The notes below the pieces were generated by a model. It was not told the origin of the DNA. It saw only the letters and a list, made by a program, of their open reading frames with translations, and made no database searches. Position numbers and translations under genes: made by a program. DNA of 64,000 bases from JAJRAN01 sp963827135 (lineage in GTDB: Archaea > Thermoplasmatota > Thermoplasmata > Methanomassiliicoccales > UBA472): contig CAWGZX010000005.1 of assembly GCA_963827135.1 (NCBI GenBank), positions 496,001 to 560,000 of the forward strand, written 5' to 3'. This document shows positions 36,357 to 43,810 of this stretch, piece by piece; position 1 is the first letter of the stretch, and every line of letters begins with the position of its first letter.

Positions 36357-37617
36357 CCTTAGCAGAACGCTCTTCGCGCAAATTACGCGCCAGGACCAGG
36401 TAGGCTATCGCTGATACCCCTAGCACGATCCCCGCCCATTCCCAGGCGGTCGCGATCGAGTAGGAGTTCGCGATCCAGCCTAAAGTGATGCTGCCTGCGA
36501 CGCCGCCAAGCTGCAGCATCAGGGACTTGAAGGAGATCAAGGTCGACCTATGCTCGCTCGGCACTTGTTTGTTGAAGAGGGTGGAATGAGGCGAATCCTC
36601 GATGCCGGTGATGAAGTAGATCAGGATGTAGAGCGCGGCGAACCCGAATATCCCTTGTTGGAAGGAGAGGGCGATCAGCGCGCCGGCTGTGCCGATCCTG
36701 GCCAGCAACAGGACTGTGGCATATGAATCCCTGAATCCCCGGCAGATTGCAGGGGAGACTAGGCTGCCCAATGCTGTGGCCAGGAAATAGGCGGCGGCGA
36801 GCACTCCCAGTACCCAGGTATCGCTCGTCCCGCCGAGGATCTCGCTCACCCTCGGCTGCCATAGTAGCTCGAGGCCTGCGATGGCGAAACCAAGCACAGT
36901 CAGGGCGATTATCAGTGCCCTGGTGATCGGGTTGCGCATCCCTAATTGCACGGAGACACCGATGATGCGCGGCGTAGACCTTATCCCGCCCATTATCGCC
37001 TCCTTGCTGAACTCGTGGCGCGCCTCCTTGACCATGATGGCCGTCAAAATCGCCTGCACGACTACGATCGCCGCCGCGAGTACGAAGTTCAGGGCATATG
37101 GGTTCCCGAACAGGTCGGAGGAGAGGCTGGCGGCGACCGATGGAACCGCGCCTCCCAGCAGAGAGCCCAGCCCAATCCCCAACGGTAGGAAGAACCCGGC
37201 GCGGGCCAACGCGTGCTGGAGATTGCCCTGAGGGTTGGTGCGGTTGAACTCGTCGATGAACCAGGCCTCGATCGATCCAGAGGAGAGGGCTCTCGCCGCG
37301 CCGAGAATTGCCGCGGCAATGAAGATGAGGATGAACCCATCGACGAACACGATCAGGACATAACCTGCAAAGGTCACGGCCAACGATAGGAGGTAGACCC
37401 GCTTGCGCCCAATGGCGTCGGAGAGGCCGCCAGTGGGAAGCTCGAGGGCGATTGTGGTGATGGAGTACCCGGACATCACTAGGCTGGCCTCGAATATGTC
37501 CAGGCCTTTTTCCAGGATGAAGAGTATGAGGACGGGGAATATCAGCCCGACGATCAGCCAATGGACGGTCTGATTGATGATGTAGACCCGCAAGGGATCG
37601 AGGCCGCGCTGACTCAT
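36346..37617 (-). CDS. Major facilitator superfamily transporter
   Basis: 423 residues with about twelve hydrophobic spans and the MFS loop motif 'GGLSDAIGRKRVYLLSL' between helices 2 and 3. A central hydrophilic loop holds 'VKEARHEFSKEAI'. It resembles the drug/unknown-substrate MFS group; the substrate cannot be assigned. It starts at ATG 37617 and is divergent from tbp. Confidence 0.85.
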   Translation of the reverse strand: MSQRGLDPLRVYIINQTVHWLIVGLIFPVLILFILEKGLDIFEASLVMSGYSITTIALELPTGGLSDAIGRKRVYLLSLAVTFAGYVLIVFVDGFILIFIAAAILGAARALSSGSIEAWFIDEFNRTNPQGNLQHALARAGFFLPLGIGLGSLLGGAVPSVAASLSSDLFGNPYALNFVLAAAIVVVQAILTAIMVKEARHEFSKEAIMGGIRSTPRIIGVSVQLGMRNPITRALIIALTVLGFAIAGLELLWQPRVSEILGGTSDTWVLGVLAAAYFLATALGSLVSPAICRGFRDSYATVLLLARIGTAGALIALSFQQGIFGFAALYILIYFITGIEDSPHSTLFNKQVPSEHRSTLISFKSLMLQLGGVAGSITLGWIANSYSIATAWEWAGIVLGVSAIAYLVLARNLREERSAKVRA

Positions 37618-37680
37618 CTATAGCTCGGGCTCATATGTTCCATTGTGCTATTAAGAAGCCTTGGGGGAGGGGGGGGAGGA

Positions 37681-37710
37681 TATAAATGTATATAAACCCC
37701 TATTTAAATA
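37681..37710 (+). promoter_or_regulatory. Promoter region of tbp with three overlapping TATA-like boxes
   Basis: TATAAATG, TATATAAA and TATTTAAATA follow each other between 37681 and 37710. The first two lie at the right distance to give a leader that includes the AAGGTGA ribosome-binding site before ATG 37730. The third is only 20 bases from the start codon and could be a TBP-binding autoregulatory site (inference). Confidence 0.5.
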
Positions 37711-37729
37711 CGAGCCGAAGGTGACCTAA

Positions 37730-38278
37730 ATGGCCAAGATAAAGATCGAGAATGTCGTGGCCTCAACCTCCCTAGGTGAGGAGCTTGACCTGCAGTCGAT
37801 CGCCCTAGCACTCGACGGTGCGGAGTACGAACCCGAGCAGTTCCCGGGGCTCATCTATCGACTCAAGGACCCCAAGACCGCGACCCTGCTTTTCCGTTCA
37901 GGGAAGGTCGTGTGCACTGGAGCCAAGTCCTTGGAGAACGTCAAGGTAGCCATCAACAAGGTCGCCAAGCAGATCGAGAAGGCGGGCATCAAGATCAAGA
38001 TGGAGCCGAAGATCGAGGTACAGAACATAGTGGCGTCCTCGGATCTCGGCCAGGAGATCAACCTCAACGCCATCGCCATCTCCCTGGGGCTCGAGAGGGT
38101 GGAGTACGAGCCAGAGCAATTCCCTGGCCTGGTCTACCGCATCGATGAGCCCAAGGTAGTTGTGCTGCTGTTCGGCTCTGGCAAACTGGTCTGCACTGGA
38201 GCCCGCAAGCCCCAGGACGTCGAGGCCGCGGTCAACAAGATCACCGAGGAGCTCAAGGCGGCCGGACTGCTCCGTTGA
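37730..38278 (+). CDS. tbp: TATA-box-binding protein
   Basis: 182 residues made of two direct repeats. The repeats share 'IENVVASTSLGEELDL'/'VQNIVASSDLGQEINL', 'EYEPEQFPGLIYRL'/'EYEPEQFPGLVYRI' and 'LLFRSGKVVCTGAKS'/'LLFGSGKLVCTGARK'. It is the saddle-shaped factor that recruits TFB and RNA polymerase. The start ATG 37730 has AAGGTGA upstream. Its stop overlaps the start of the TatD-family gene (TGATG). Confidence 0.97.
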   Translation: MAKIKIENVVASTSLGEELDLQSIALALDGAEYEPEQFPGLIYRLKDPKTATLLFRSGKVVCTGAKSLENVKVAINKVAKQIEKAGIKIKMEPKIEVQNIVASSDLGQEINLNAIAISLGLERVEYEPEQFPGLVYRIDEPKVVVLLFGSGKLVCTGARKPQDVEAAVNKITEELKAAGLLR

Positions 38279-39120
38279 TGCGCGTTCCCATACTCGACAA
38301 CCACGTCCACCTCCACCCTCAGGGCCGCCACGTCGAGGCGGCCAGGGACTTCTCCAAGGCTGGAGGGACCCATCTCATATTGAGCCACCTCCCCTACGAG
38401 ATGGTCCGCGTGACCGAGGTCGAGCATTTCCTCGAGTCGTACGAAATCACCTTGCGGCTCGCGGAGTCGGTGAGAAGGGAGGTGGGGATCGGCGTCGATG
38501 TGACCGTGGGGCCTTACCCCGTCCTCTTGATCGGACTTGCTGAGAGGCATGGGCTGAGCCAGGCGGTGGAGATCATGAAGGGGGGCATGGAGTCGGCAAA
38601 AGAGCTCGTGCTCCAGGGCAAGGCCATTGGCATCGGTGAGATCGGACGCCCCCATTTCCCCGTTTCCGAGGAGGTCCTCGCGGCCTCGAACGAGATCATG
38701 GGATTCGGCATGAGCCTAGCCAAGGAGGCGGGATGCGCGGTCGTGCTCCACACCGAGAGCGCGACCCCCGACAGCATGCTGGAGATCGCGCTAATGGCGG
38801 ACCGGGTCGGCCTGCCCAGGCACAGGGTGGTCAAACACTACTGCCCGCCCCTGGTCACGGAGATGGAGAACTCCGGCCTCTTCCCCTCGGTGCTTGCCAG
38901 CAGGACGGCGATAGGCGAGGCCCTGTCTAAGGGAACCAGGTTCCTGATGGAGACAGACTACCTCGACGACCTGAAGAGGCCGGGCGCGGTGATGGCCATC
39001 ACCACCGTACCGAAGCGAACCAAGGCCTTACTTCAATCAGGCGCTTTGGACGAGGAGAAAGCGTACATCATCCATTCGGAGAATCCTAAGAAGGTCTATG
39101 GGATCGATATTAGGATTTAG
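38278..39120 (+). CDS. TatD-family metal-dependent hydrolase
   Basis: 280 residues of a TIM-barrel amidohydrolase-like protein. It has the N-terminal metal ligands 'DNHVHLHP', a Glu in 'GIGEIGRPHF', 'VVLHTES', the His of 'VVKHYCPP', and the late Asp in 'FLMETDYLDD'. The archaeal group is annotated as TatD-related DNase or uncharacterised hydrolase. The ATG overlaps the tbp stop (TGATG), so it is translated from the tbp transcript. Confidence 0.85.
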   Translation: MRVPILDNHVHLHPQGRHVEAARDFSKAGGTHLILSHLPYEMVRVTEVEHFLESYEITLRLAESVRREVGIGVDVTVGPYPVLLIGLAERHGLSQAVEIMKGGMESAKELVLQGKAIGIGEIGRPHFPVSEEVLAASNEIMGFGMSLAKEAGCAVVLHTESATPDSMLEIALMADRVGLPRHRVVKHYCPPLVTEMENSGLFPSVLASRTAIGEALSKGTRFLMETDYLDDLKRPGAVMAITTVPKRTKALLQSGALDEEKAYIIHSENPKKVYGIDIRI

Positions 39121-39122
39121 GC

Positions 39123-39398
39123 TCATCCCTTTATCCAGAACTTAGGGAACTCGTCCTTGCAGTCCCCCCATCTCACGTCTACCTTCTCGATCCGGGCCCG
39201 GGGATGCTCCTCCCTCAGCCTCCGGACCACCTCCTCGATGCCGCGCTTCTCCCCCTCGAAACAGGCCTGGACGGTCCCATCGGGGAGGTTCCTGACCCAA
39301 CCAGTAACACGCTCCTGGTTCGCGAACCTCCTGGTGTAGTCCCGGAAGTGGACCCCTTGGACGATTCCAATGAACCTCACTTCCGCCCGGACCTTCAT
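39123..39398 (-). CDS. acyP: Acylphosphatase
   Basis: 91 residues from the ATG at 39398, the usual family length. The catalytic Arg and surrounding loop are in 'GIVQGVHFRDYTRRFA' and the catalytic Asn in 'VTGWVRNLPDGTVQA'. It hydrolyses acyl phosphates. Longer starts exist at 39446 and 39416. It converges on tatD with a 2-base gap. Confidence 0.92.
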   Translation of the reverse strand: MKVRAEVRFIGIVQGVHFRDYTRRFANQERVTGWVRNLPDGTVQACFEGEKRGIEEVVRRLREEHPRARIEKVDVRWGDCKDEFPKFWIKG

Positions 39399-39456
39399 GC
39401 AATCGAGGATGGACATGGGCGATTTATGAATATTGCTTAGTCGCACGCACCTTTGG

Positions 39457-39471
39457 CAGACGTGACGTCTG
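39457..39471. promoter_or_regulatory. Palindrome upstream of the second ftsZ promoter
   Basis: CAGACG-TGA-CGTCTG is a perfect inverted repeat with 6-base arms, ending about 16 bases upstream of the TATA box of the ftsZ at 39570. It could be an activator or repressor site. Its half-site differs from that of the palindrome at 35711-35730. Confidence 0.4.
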
Positions 39472-39486
39472 ACATTTTAAAAAGAC

Positions 39487-39494
39487 TTATATAC
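39487..39494 (+). promoter_or_regulatory. TATA box of the second ftsZ
   Basis: TTATATAC lies about 80 bases before the ATG at 39570, preceded by AT-rich sequence suitable for TFB binding. Confidence 0.5.
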
Positions 39495-39569
39495 TGTTAT
39501 ACCCAATTTATCCCTGACCAGAGGGGATGCGCTGGTTGGAGCCATATCGGCTCGGGGATGGATGGGATT

Positions 39570-40703
39570 ATGAAATCATTAGTGGAAGAAGCGCTGGCCA
39601 GATCGGGCGGCTTGGGGGCTCCGGCAGCGCCAGCCTACACGCTGCCGACGAACGTAGAGACCACTGGAGACACGGCGGACGCCGAGCTCCTGGACATACT
39701 GCAGAAACTGAAGACCAATGTCAAGATCATCGGATGCGGAGGTGCGGGATCCAACACTATCGCTCGCATCTGCCAGGAGGGCATAATAGGCGCGGAGCTG
39801 TACGCGGCCAATACCGATGCCCAGCACCTGCTTTCCATAAGGGTTCCGCACAAAATCCTACTCGGCAGGCGCAGCACTCGAGGACTGGGGGCGGGTGCGC
39901 TTCCGCAGGTGGGGGAGAGCGCGGCCAGGGAGGCCGAGGAGGAGATCAAGAACGTCGTGTCGGACGCGCACCTGGTCTTCGTCACCGCCGGCATGGGCGG
40001 CGGGACCGGGACTGGCTCTGCCGCGGTCGTAGCCCAGCTGTCGAAAGAGGCTGGAGCGCTGGCTGTGGCCGTGGTCACCACGCCCTTCAAGGGCGAGGGC
40101 AAGGGGCGCATGGAGAACGCGGAGTGGGGCCTGGAGCGGCTGAGGAACGTGGCCGACACCGTCATCGTCATTCCTAACGATAAACTGCTGGAGCTTGCGC
40201 CAAGGCTGCCTTTGAACTCGGCGTTCAAGGTGGCGGACGAGGTGCTGATGCGGGCGATCAAGGGCATCACCGAGCTCATCACCAAGCCCGGCCTGGTCAA
40301 TCTCGATTTCAACGATGTGAAGACCATAATGAAGGGCGCGGGCGTGGCCATGATCGGCCTGGGAGAGAGCGACGCTCATGCCGAGGACCGTGCCATGGAG
40401 GCGATCGAGATGGCGCTGAACTCGCCCCTGCTGGAGGTCGATATCAGCGGGGCCAATGGCGTGCTCGTCAACGTGGTGGGCGGACCAGACATGACCATAT
40501 CCGATGCGCAGAAGGTCGCGGAGGAGGTCCAGAAGCGGGTGAGCCCCACTGCGCGCATCATCTGGGGCGCGGCCATCGACCCCGCCCTGGAGCACAAGAT
40601 CCGCGTCATGGTCATAGTTGCCGGGGTCCAATCGAGGCAGATAATAGGCCGTCAGACGGAATTCACCCGGCTAAAGGACACGGACGTGGACTTCATCCGC
40701 TGA
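39570..40703 (+). CDS. ftsZ: Cell division GTPase FtsZ (second paralogue, FtsZ1-like)
   Basis: A 377-residue FtsZ beginning 'MKSLVEEALARSGG', as FtsZ1-type proteins of methanogens do. GTP-binding elements are 'KIIGCGGAGSNT', 'NTDAQHLL', 'GMGGGTGTGSA' and the T7 loop 'LVNLDFNDV'. An Ala/Pro linker follows the first helix. I chose ATG 39570 because GGATGG precedes it and the tandem paralogue starts the same way; an ATG at 39558 and a TTG at 39453 are longer alternatives. It is followed by a terminator-like hairpin and then the third ftsZ. Confidence 0.94.
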   Translation: MKSLVEEALARSGGLGAPAAPAYTLPTNVETTGDTADAELLDILQKLKTNVKIIGCGGAGSNTIARICQEGIIGAELYAANTDAQHLLSIRVPHKILLGRRSTRGLGAGALPQVGESAAREAEEEIKNVVSDAHLVFVTAGMGGGTGTGSAAVVAQLSKEAGALAVAVVTTPFKGEGKGRMENAEWGLERLRNVADTVIVIPNDKLLELAPRLPLNSAFKVADEVLMRAIKGITELITKPGLVNLDFNDVKTIMKGAGVAMIGLGESDAHAEDRAMEAIEMALNSPLLEVDISGANGVLVNVVGGPDMTISDAQKVAEEVQKRVSPTARIIWGAAIDPALEHKIRVMVIVAGVQSRQIIGRQTEFTRLKDTDVDFIR

Positions 40704-40730
40704 GACCAGCAAACCTCAAACTAGTTCCGA

Positions 40731-40772
40731 TCGCCCCTGCCACGGGGCGACCGGTTTACTCTTCTTTTCTCT
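40731..40772 (+). terminator. Terminator-like hairpin after the second ftsZ
   Basis: TCGCCCC (40731-40737) pairs with GGGGCGA (40744-40750) around a TGCCAC loop, followed by a T-rich tract to about 40772. It separates the two tandem ftsZ genes, which therefore probably have separate transcripts. Confidence 0.55.
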
Positions 40773-40810
40773 CATCTCACCATTCTGAGCGTAAACTGGC
40801 GTATAGAAAT

Positions 40811-40820
40811 CTTTTAAATC
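40811..40820 (+). promoter_or_regulatory. TATA box of the third ftsZ
   Basis: CTTTTAAATC lies about 75 bases upstream of the ATG at 40894, with GGATGG as ribosome-binding site near the start. Confidence 0.45.
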
Positions 40821-40893
40821 AAATCTGCATATAAGCCTTGAGGAGCGGGGCTGTCTGCCACGCTCTCTCAAAATACCCAGGATGGAATTGTCA

Positions 40894-42009
40894 ATGAAGT
40901 CGTTCATCAGCGACGCCCTTTCGCGCGCAGGACCTGCAGCCGCACCGGCACCAGCCCCGACCCCTTCGTTCCAGCCCTACTCGGACCAGGACGAGGAGCT
41001 CGAGCGGATTCTGGCAAGCCTGAAGACCAATATCAAGATCGTCGGCTGCGGAGGGGGTGGCACCAACACCATCGACCGTATGACCGAGGTCGGGATCAGC
41101 GGTGCCGAGCTCTACGCGTGCAACACCGATGCCCAGCACCTTCTGGCCATACGTGCTCCGCACAAGATCCTCCTGGGAAGGAGGTCGACGCGCGGCCTCG
41201 GAGCAGGCGCGCTCCCCCAAGTAGGGGAGGAGGCAGCCAGGGAGGCGGAGGCGGAACTTAAGAAGGCCTTGCAGGGCGCTGACATAGTGTTCATCACCGC
41301 TGGACTGGGTGGCGGTACTGGTACCGGGTCCGCCCCGTTCGTGGCCCAGATCGCCAAGGAGATGGGCTCATTGACCATCTGCATCTGCACCTCGCCCTTC
41401 AAGGCGGAAGGCGCCATCCGTGCGGAGAACGCGGAGTGGGGCCTGGAGCGGCTGAGGAACGTGGCCGACACCGTCATCGTCATACCCAACGACAAGCTCT
41501 TGGAGCTCGTGCCTCGCTTGCCTCTGAACGCTGCCTTCAAGGTGGCCGATGAGGTCCTGGTCAGAGCGATCAAGGGCATCACCGAGCTCATCACCAAGCC
41601 CGGCCTGGTCAATCTCGACTTCAACGACCTGCGCACCATAATGAAGGGCGCGGGCGTGGCCATGATCGGCCTGGGAGAGAGCGACGAGGATGACCGCATC
41701 GAGAAGGCGGTCAGCGAGGCCATCAACTCGCCATTGATAGATGTCGACATAACCGGCGCCTCAGGTGCCTTGATCAATGTGACCGGCGGAGAGAACATGT
41801 CGGTGAGCGAGGCAGAGCACGTGGCCGAGATCATCCAGTCGAAGGTGTCGCCCAATGCCAGAATCATCTGGGGGGCGGCCGTGGACCCGGCCCTTCAGGA
41901 CAAGGTCCGCGTCATGGTCGTCATAACTGGCGTGAAGTCGAAGCACATCCTGGGCCCCAAGGAGATGCGGGGCGCGGCCAAGAGCATGGACGTCGATTTC
42001 ATCAGGTGA
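40894..42009 (+). CDS. ftsZ: Cell division GTPase FtsZ (third paralogue, tandem copy of the second)
   Basis: 371 residues beginning 'MKSFISDALSRAG'. All GTPase elements are intact: 'KIVGCGGGGTNT', 'NTDAQHLL', 'GLGGGTGTGSAP' and T7 loop 'LVNLDFNDL'. It ends in 'SMDVDFIR', matching the 'DTDVDFIR' end of its neighbour. Three blocks are identical to the neighbour at DNA level over 50-60 bases each, while the ends and intervening parts have diverged. It is followed by secE, the normal position of FtsZ1 in archaeal gene order. Confidence 0.94.
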   Translation: MKSFISDALSRAGPAAAPAPAPTPSFQPYSDQDEELERILASLKTNIKIVGCGGGGTNTIDRMTEVGISGAELYACNTDAQHLLAIRAPHKILLGRRSTRGLGAGALPQVGEEAAREAEAELKKALQGADIVFITAGLGGGTGTGSAPFVAQIAKEMGSLTICICTSPFKAEGAIRAENAEWGLERLRNVADTVIVIPNDKLLELVPRLPLNAAFKVADEVLVRAIKGITELITKPGLVNLDFNDLRTIMKGAGVAMIGLGESDEDDRIEKAVSEAINSPLIDVDITGASGALINVTGGENMSVSEAEHVAEIIQSKVSPNARIIWGAAVDPALQDKVRVMVVITGVKSKHILGPKEMRGAAKSMDVDFIR

Positions 42010-42020
42010 ACCAAAAGCAA

Positions 42021-42029
42021 TTTAATATA
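42021..42029 (+). promoter_or_regulatory. TATA box of the secE-spt5-rpl11 operon
   Basis: TTTAATATA lies about 40 bases before the secE ATG, just after the third ftsZ stop. Confidence 0.5.
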
Positions 42030-42066
42030 GAACTGATTCGGGTTAGTCCTAGAAGAGAGTATCGCA

Positions 42067-42282
42067 ATGGACATTGTGGAAAAGTCCAGAGAGGTCCAGA
42101 AGGACATCGACGAGCGGGTCGGCAGGATTGGCAAGGGCAAGTATGGCCGTGTCATCAAGATGGCCCGCAAGCCTACCGGTGACGAGTATGTCAAGACCAT
42201 AACCATCACGGGGATTGGCCTTCTGCTGATCGGGGGCCTTGGCTTCCTGATCTACCTGATCTGGAAAACCTACGTGAACTAA
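42067..42282 (+). CDS. secE: Preprotein translocase subunit SecE
   Basis: 71 residues: an amphipathic N-terminal helix ('VEKSREVQKDIDERVGRIGKG'), 'ARKPTGDEYVKT', and one transmembrane helix at about 48-66. This is the single-span archaeal SecE (Sec61 gamma) that clamps SecY. It is followed by spt5, the conserved archaeal order. Confidence 0.94.
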   Translation: MDIVEKSREVQKDIDERVGRIGKGKYGRVIKMARKPTGDEYVKTITITGIGLLLIGGLGFLIYLIWKTYVN

Positions 42283-42313
42283 TGCCCAGCGAGAAACCCG
42301 GAGTGCGCTTTCC

Positions 42314-43225
42314 ATGAACGAAGAAGCACCGCAACCTGTTACTCCCCCGGCCCCCGTCGCACCGGAGCCAAAGCCTGCAGCGCCCGCTATCGAGCATGGC
42401 GGCCTAGTGCTCACAGGCGAGATGGACGAACGGAAGGTCCCCGCGGGAGAAAACACCATATGGAACCTGCAGGTCAAGAACGAGTCTGGCGGCAAGCGCA
42501 AGGTCAAAGCCCGCTTGACCGTCGAAGTAATCACACCCTTGGAGGGGCCGGCGGATTGGGACGTGCACCTGTACGATGCTACGAGCCTGATCTGGGACAG
42601 CGCCTCCGCCTCGGCCACCGAGGTCACATTCAACATGGACGGCTCCCGCCCGAAGATACTTAAGCTGGAGGTGGGGGCGCCCAAGGGCGTCCGCTACGGC
42701 GAGGGAGGGCACGTCAAGCTCGAGGTCTCCTTCGATGATGGTTCGTCCCTCCAGACCATGGAGTTCATGGCCATGGCCCGGCAGTCCATCGTCGCCTTGA
42801 AGGCATCCATCGGCCACGAGAAGAACGTGGCGGACGACGTGGGCAGCAAGGCCAAGTCCAAGAACAGCGGCATCTACGCCATTTTGTCCCCGGCGAACCT
42901 GCACGGCTACGTGCTCATCGAGGGCATGAACACCGACGAGCTGCGCGAGTCGGTGCGCGGAATCCGCAGGGCCCGCGGGCTAGTGGATGGCGAGACGAAC
43001 TTCGCCGACATCGACCATTTCTTGACCCCCAAGCCCTTGGTCTCGGGCATCCAGGAGGGGGACGTCGTCGAGCTGATCGCTGGCCCGTTCAAGGGAGAGA
43101 AGGCCCGCGTCAAGAACATCGACGAGACGAAGGAGGAGATCACGGTGGAGCTCTTCGAGGCCATGGTGCCCATCCCCGTGACGGTCAGAGGAGATCACGT
43201 TCGCGTTCTAGAGAAGGAGAAGTGA
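42314..43225 (+). CDS. spt5: Transcription elongation factor Spt5 with N-terminal beta-sandwich extension
   Basis: 303 residues, twice the usual archaeal Spt5. The C-terminal half is standard: NGN domain at about 157-240 ('IYAILSPANLHGYVLIEG', 'VRGIRRARGLV') and KOW domain at about 246-303 ('EGDVVELIAGPFKGEKARVKNID'). Spt5 with Spt4 binds the RNA polymerase clamp and promotes elongation. Residues 1-27 are Pro/Ala-rich. Residues 28-152 form an unrelated all-beta segment ('AGENTIWNLQVKNESGGKRKV', 'GGHVKLEVSFDDG') like the NEW3/CARDB domains seen in secreted proteins. No signal peptide is present. The gene is 4 bases from rpl11. Confidence 0.93.
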   Translation: MNEEAPQPVTPPAPVAPEPKPAAPAIEHGGLVLTGEMDERKVPAGENTIWNLQVKNESGGKRKVKARLTVEVITPLEGPADWDVHLYDATSLIWDSASASATEVTFNMDGSRPKILKLEVGAPKGVRYGEGGHVKLEVSFDDGSSLQTMEFMAMARQSIVALKASIGHEKNVADDVGSKAKSKNSGIYAILSPANLHGYVLIEGMNTDELRESVRGIRRARGLVDGETNFADIDHFLTPKPLVSGIQEGDVVELIAGPFKGEKARVKNIDETKEEITVELFEAMVPIPVTVRGDHVRVLEKEK

Positions 43226-43229
43226 GCAT

Positions 43230-43709
43230 ATGGCAGACACGATTGAGGTGTTAGTAGACGGAGGCAAGGCCACCCCCGGCCCGCCCCTCGGACCCGCATT
43301 GGGCCCGATGGGAGTGAACGTGGTCCAGGTCGTTGCCAAGATCAACGAGAAGACCAAGTCGTTCGAGGGCATGAAGGTCCCGGTCAAGGTCATCATCGAT
43401 CCCAAGACGAAGAGCTTCGAAGTCAAGGTCGGGACCCCCCCTACCTCGCAGCTCCTTTTCAAGGAGATGGGAGTGGAGAAGGGGTCGGGCGTTCCCAACA
43501 AGGACAAGGCCGGCAACATCACCATCGAGCAGGCCATCAAGGTCGCGAACATGAAGGGCGACTCCCTCATGGGCAAGGACCTGAAGATGAGGGTGCTCGA
43601 GGTGATCGGCGTCTGCGTCTCCTCTGGCATCAACGTCGAGGGCAAGGGCGCCAAGACCATGCAGAAGGAGATCAAGGAAGGAAAGTGGGACGCCAAGCTC
43701 AAGGCCTGA
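43230..43709 (+). CDS. rpl11: 50S ribosomal protein L11
   Basis: 159 residues. It has the N-terminal proline-rich 'GGKATPGPPLGPALGPMGVNV' binding loop of the GTPase-associated region and the RNA-binding C-terminal domain. It is immediately downstream of spt5. The start is ATG 43230. Confidence 0.97.
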   Translation: MADTIEVLVDGGKATPGPPLGPALGPMGVNVVQVVAKINEKTKSFEGMKVPVKVIIDPKTKSFEVKVGTPPTSQLLFKEMGVEKGSGVPNKDKAGNITIEQAIKVANMKGDSLMGKDLKMRVLEVIGVCVSSGINVEGKGAKTMQKEIKEGKWDAKLKA

Positions 43710-43732
43710 GCGCCACTTCCTCTGCATAAACC

Positions 43733-43804
43733 TTATAAACAGAGCGTGCATAGAGGGACTCCTCCACTGTAGGAGAGCCTAGGCTCGCCAGCACTACAGG
43801 AGGG
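43733..43804 (+). promoter_or_regulatory. Promoter and structured leader of the rpl1-rpl10-rpl12 genes
   Basis: TTATAAAC at 43733-43740 is a good TATA box, predicting a leader of about 45 bases. The leader contains a CTCCT/AGGAG hairpin (43759-43775), a palindromic GCCTAGGC (43777-43784) and the ribosome-binding AGGAGGG (43798-43804). The hairpin loop CACTGTAGGAG and the later CACTACAGGAG are near repeats, so the leader could form alternative folds that hide the ribosome site. Archaeal L1 is known to bind its own mRNA; that this leader is the target is inference. Confidence 0.5.
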
Positions 43805-43810
43805 ATGCCA

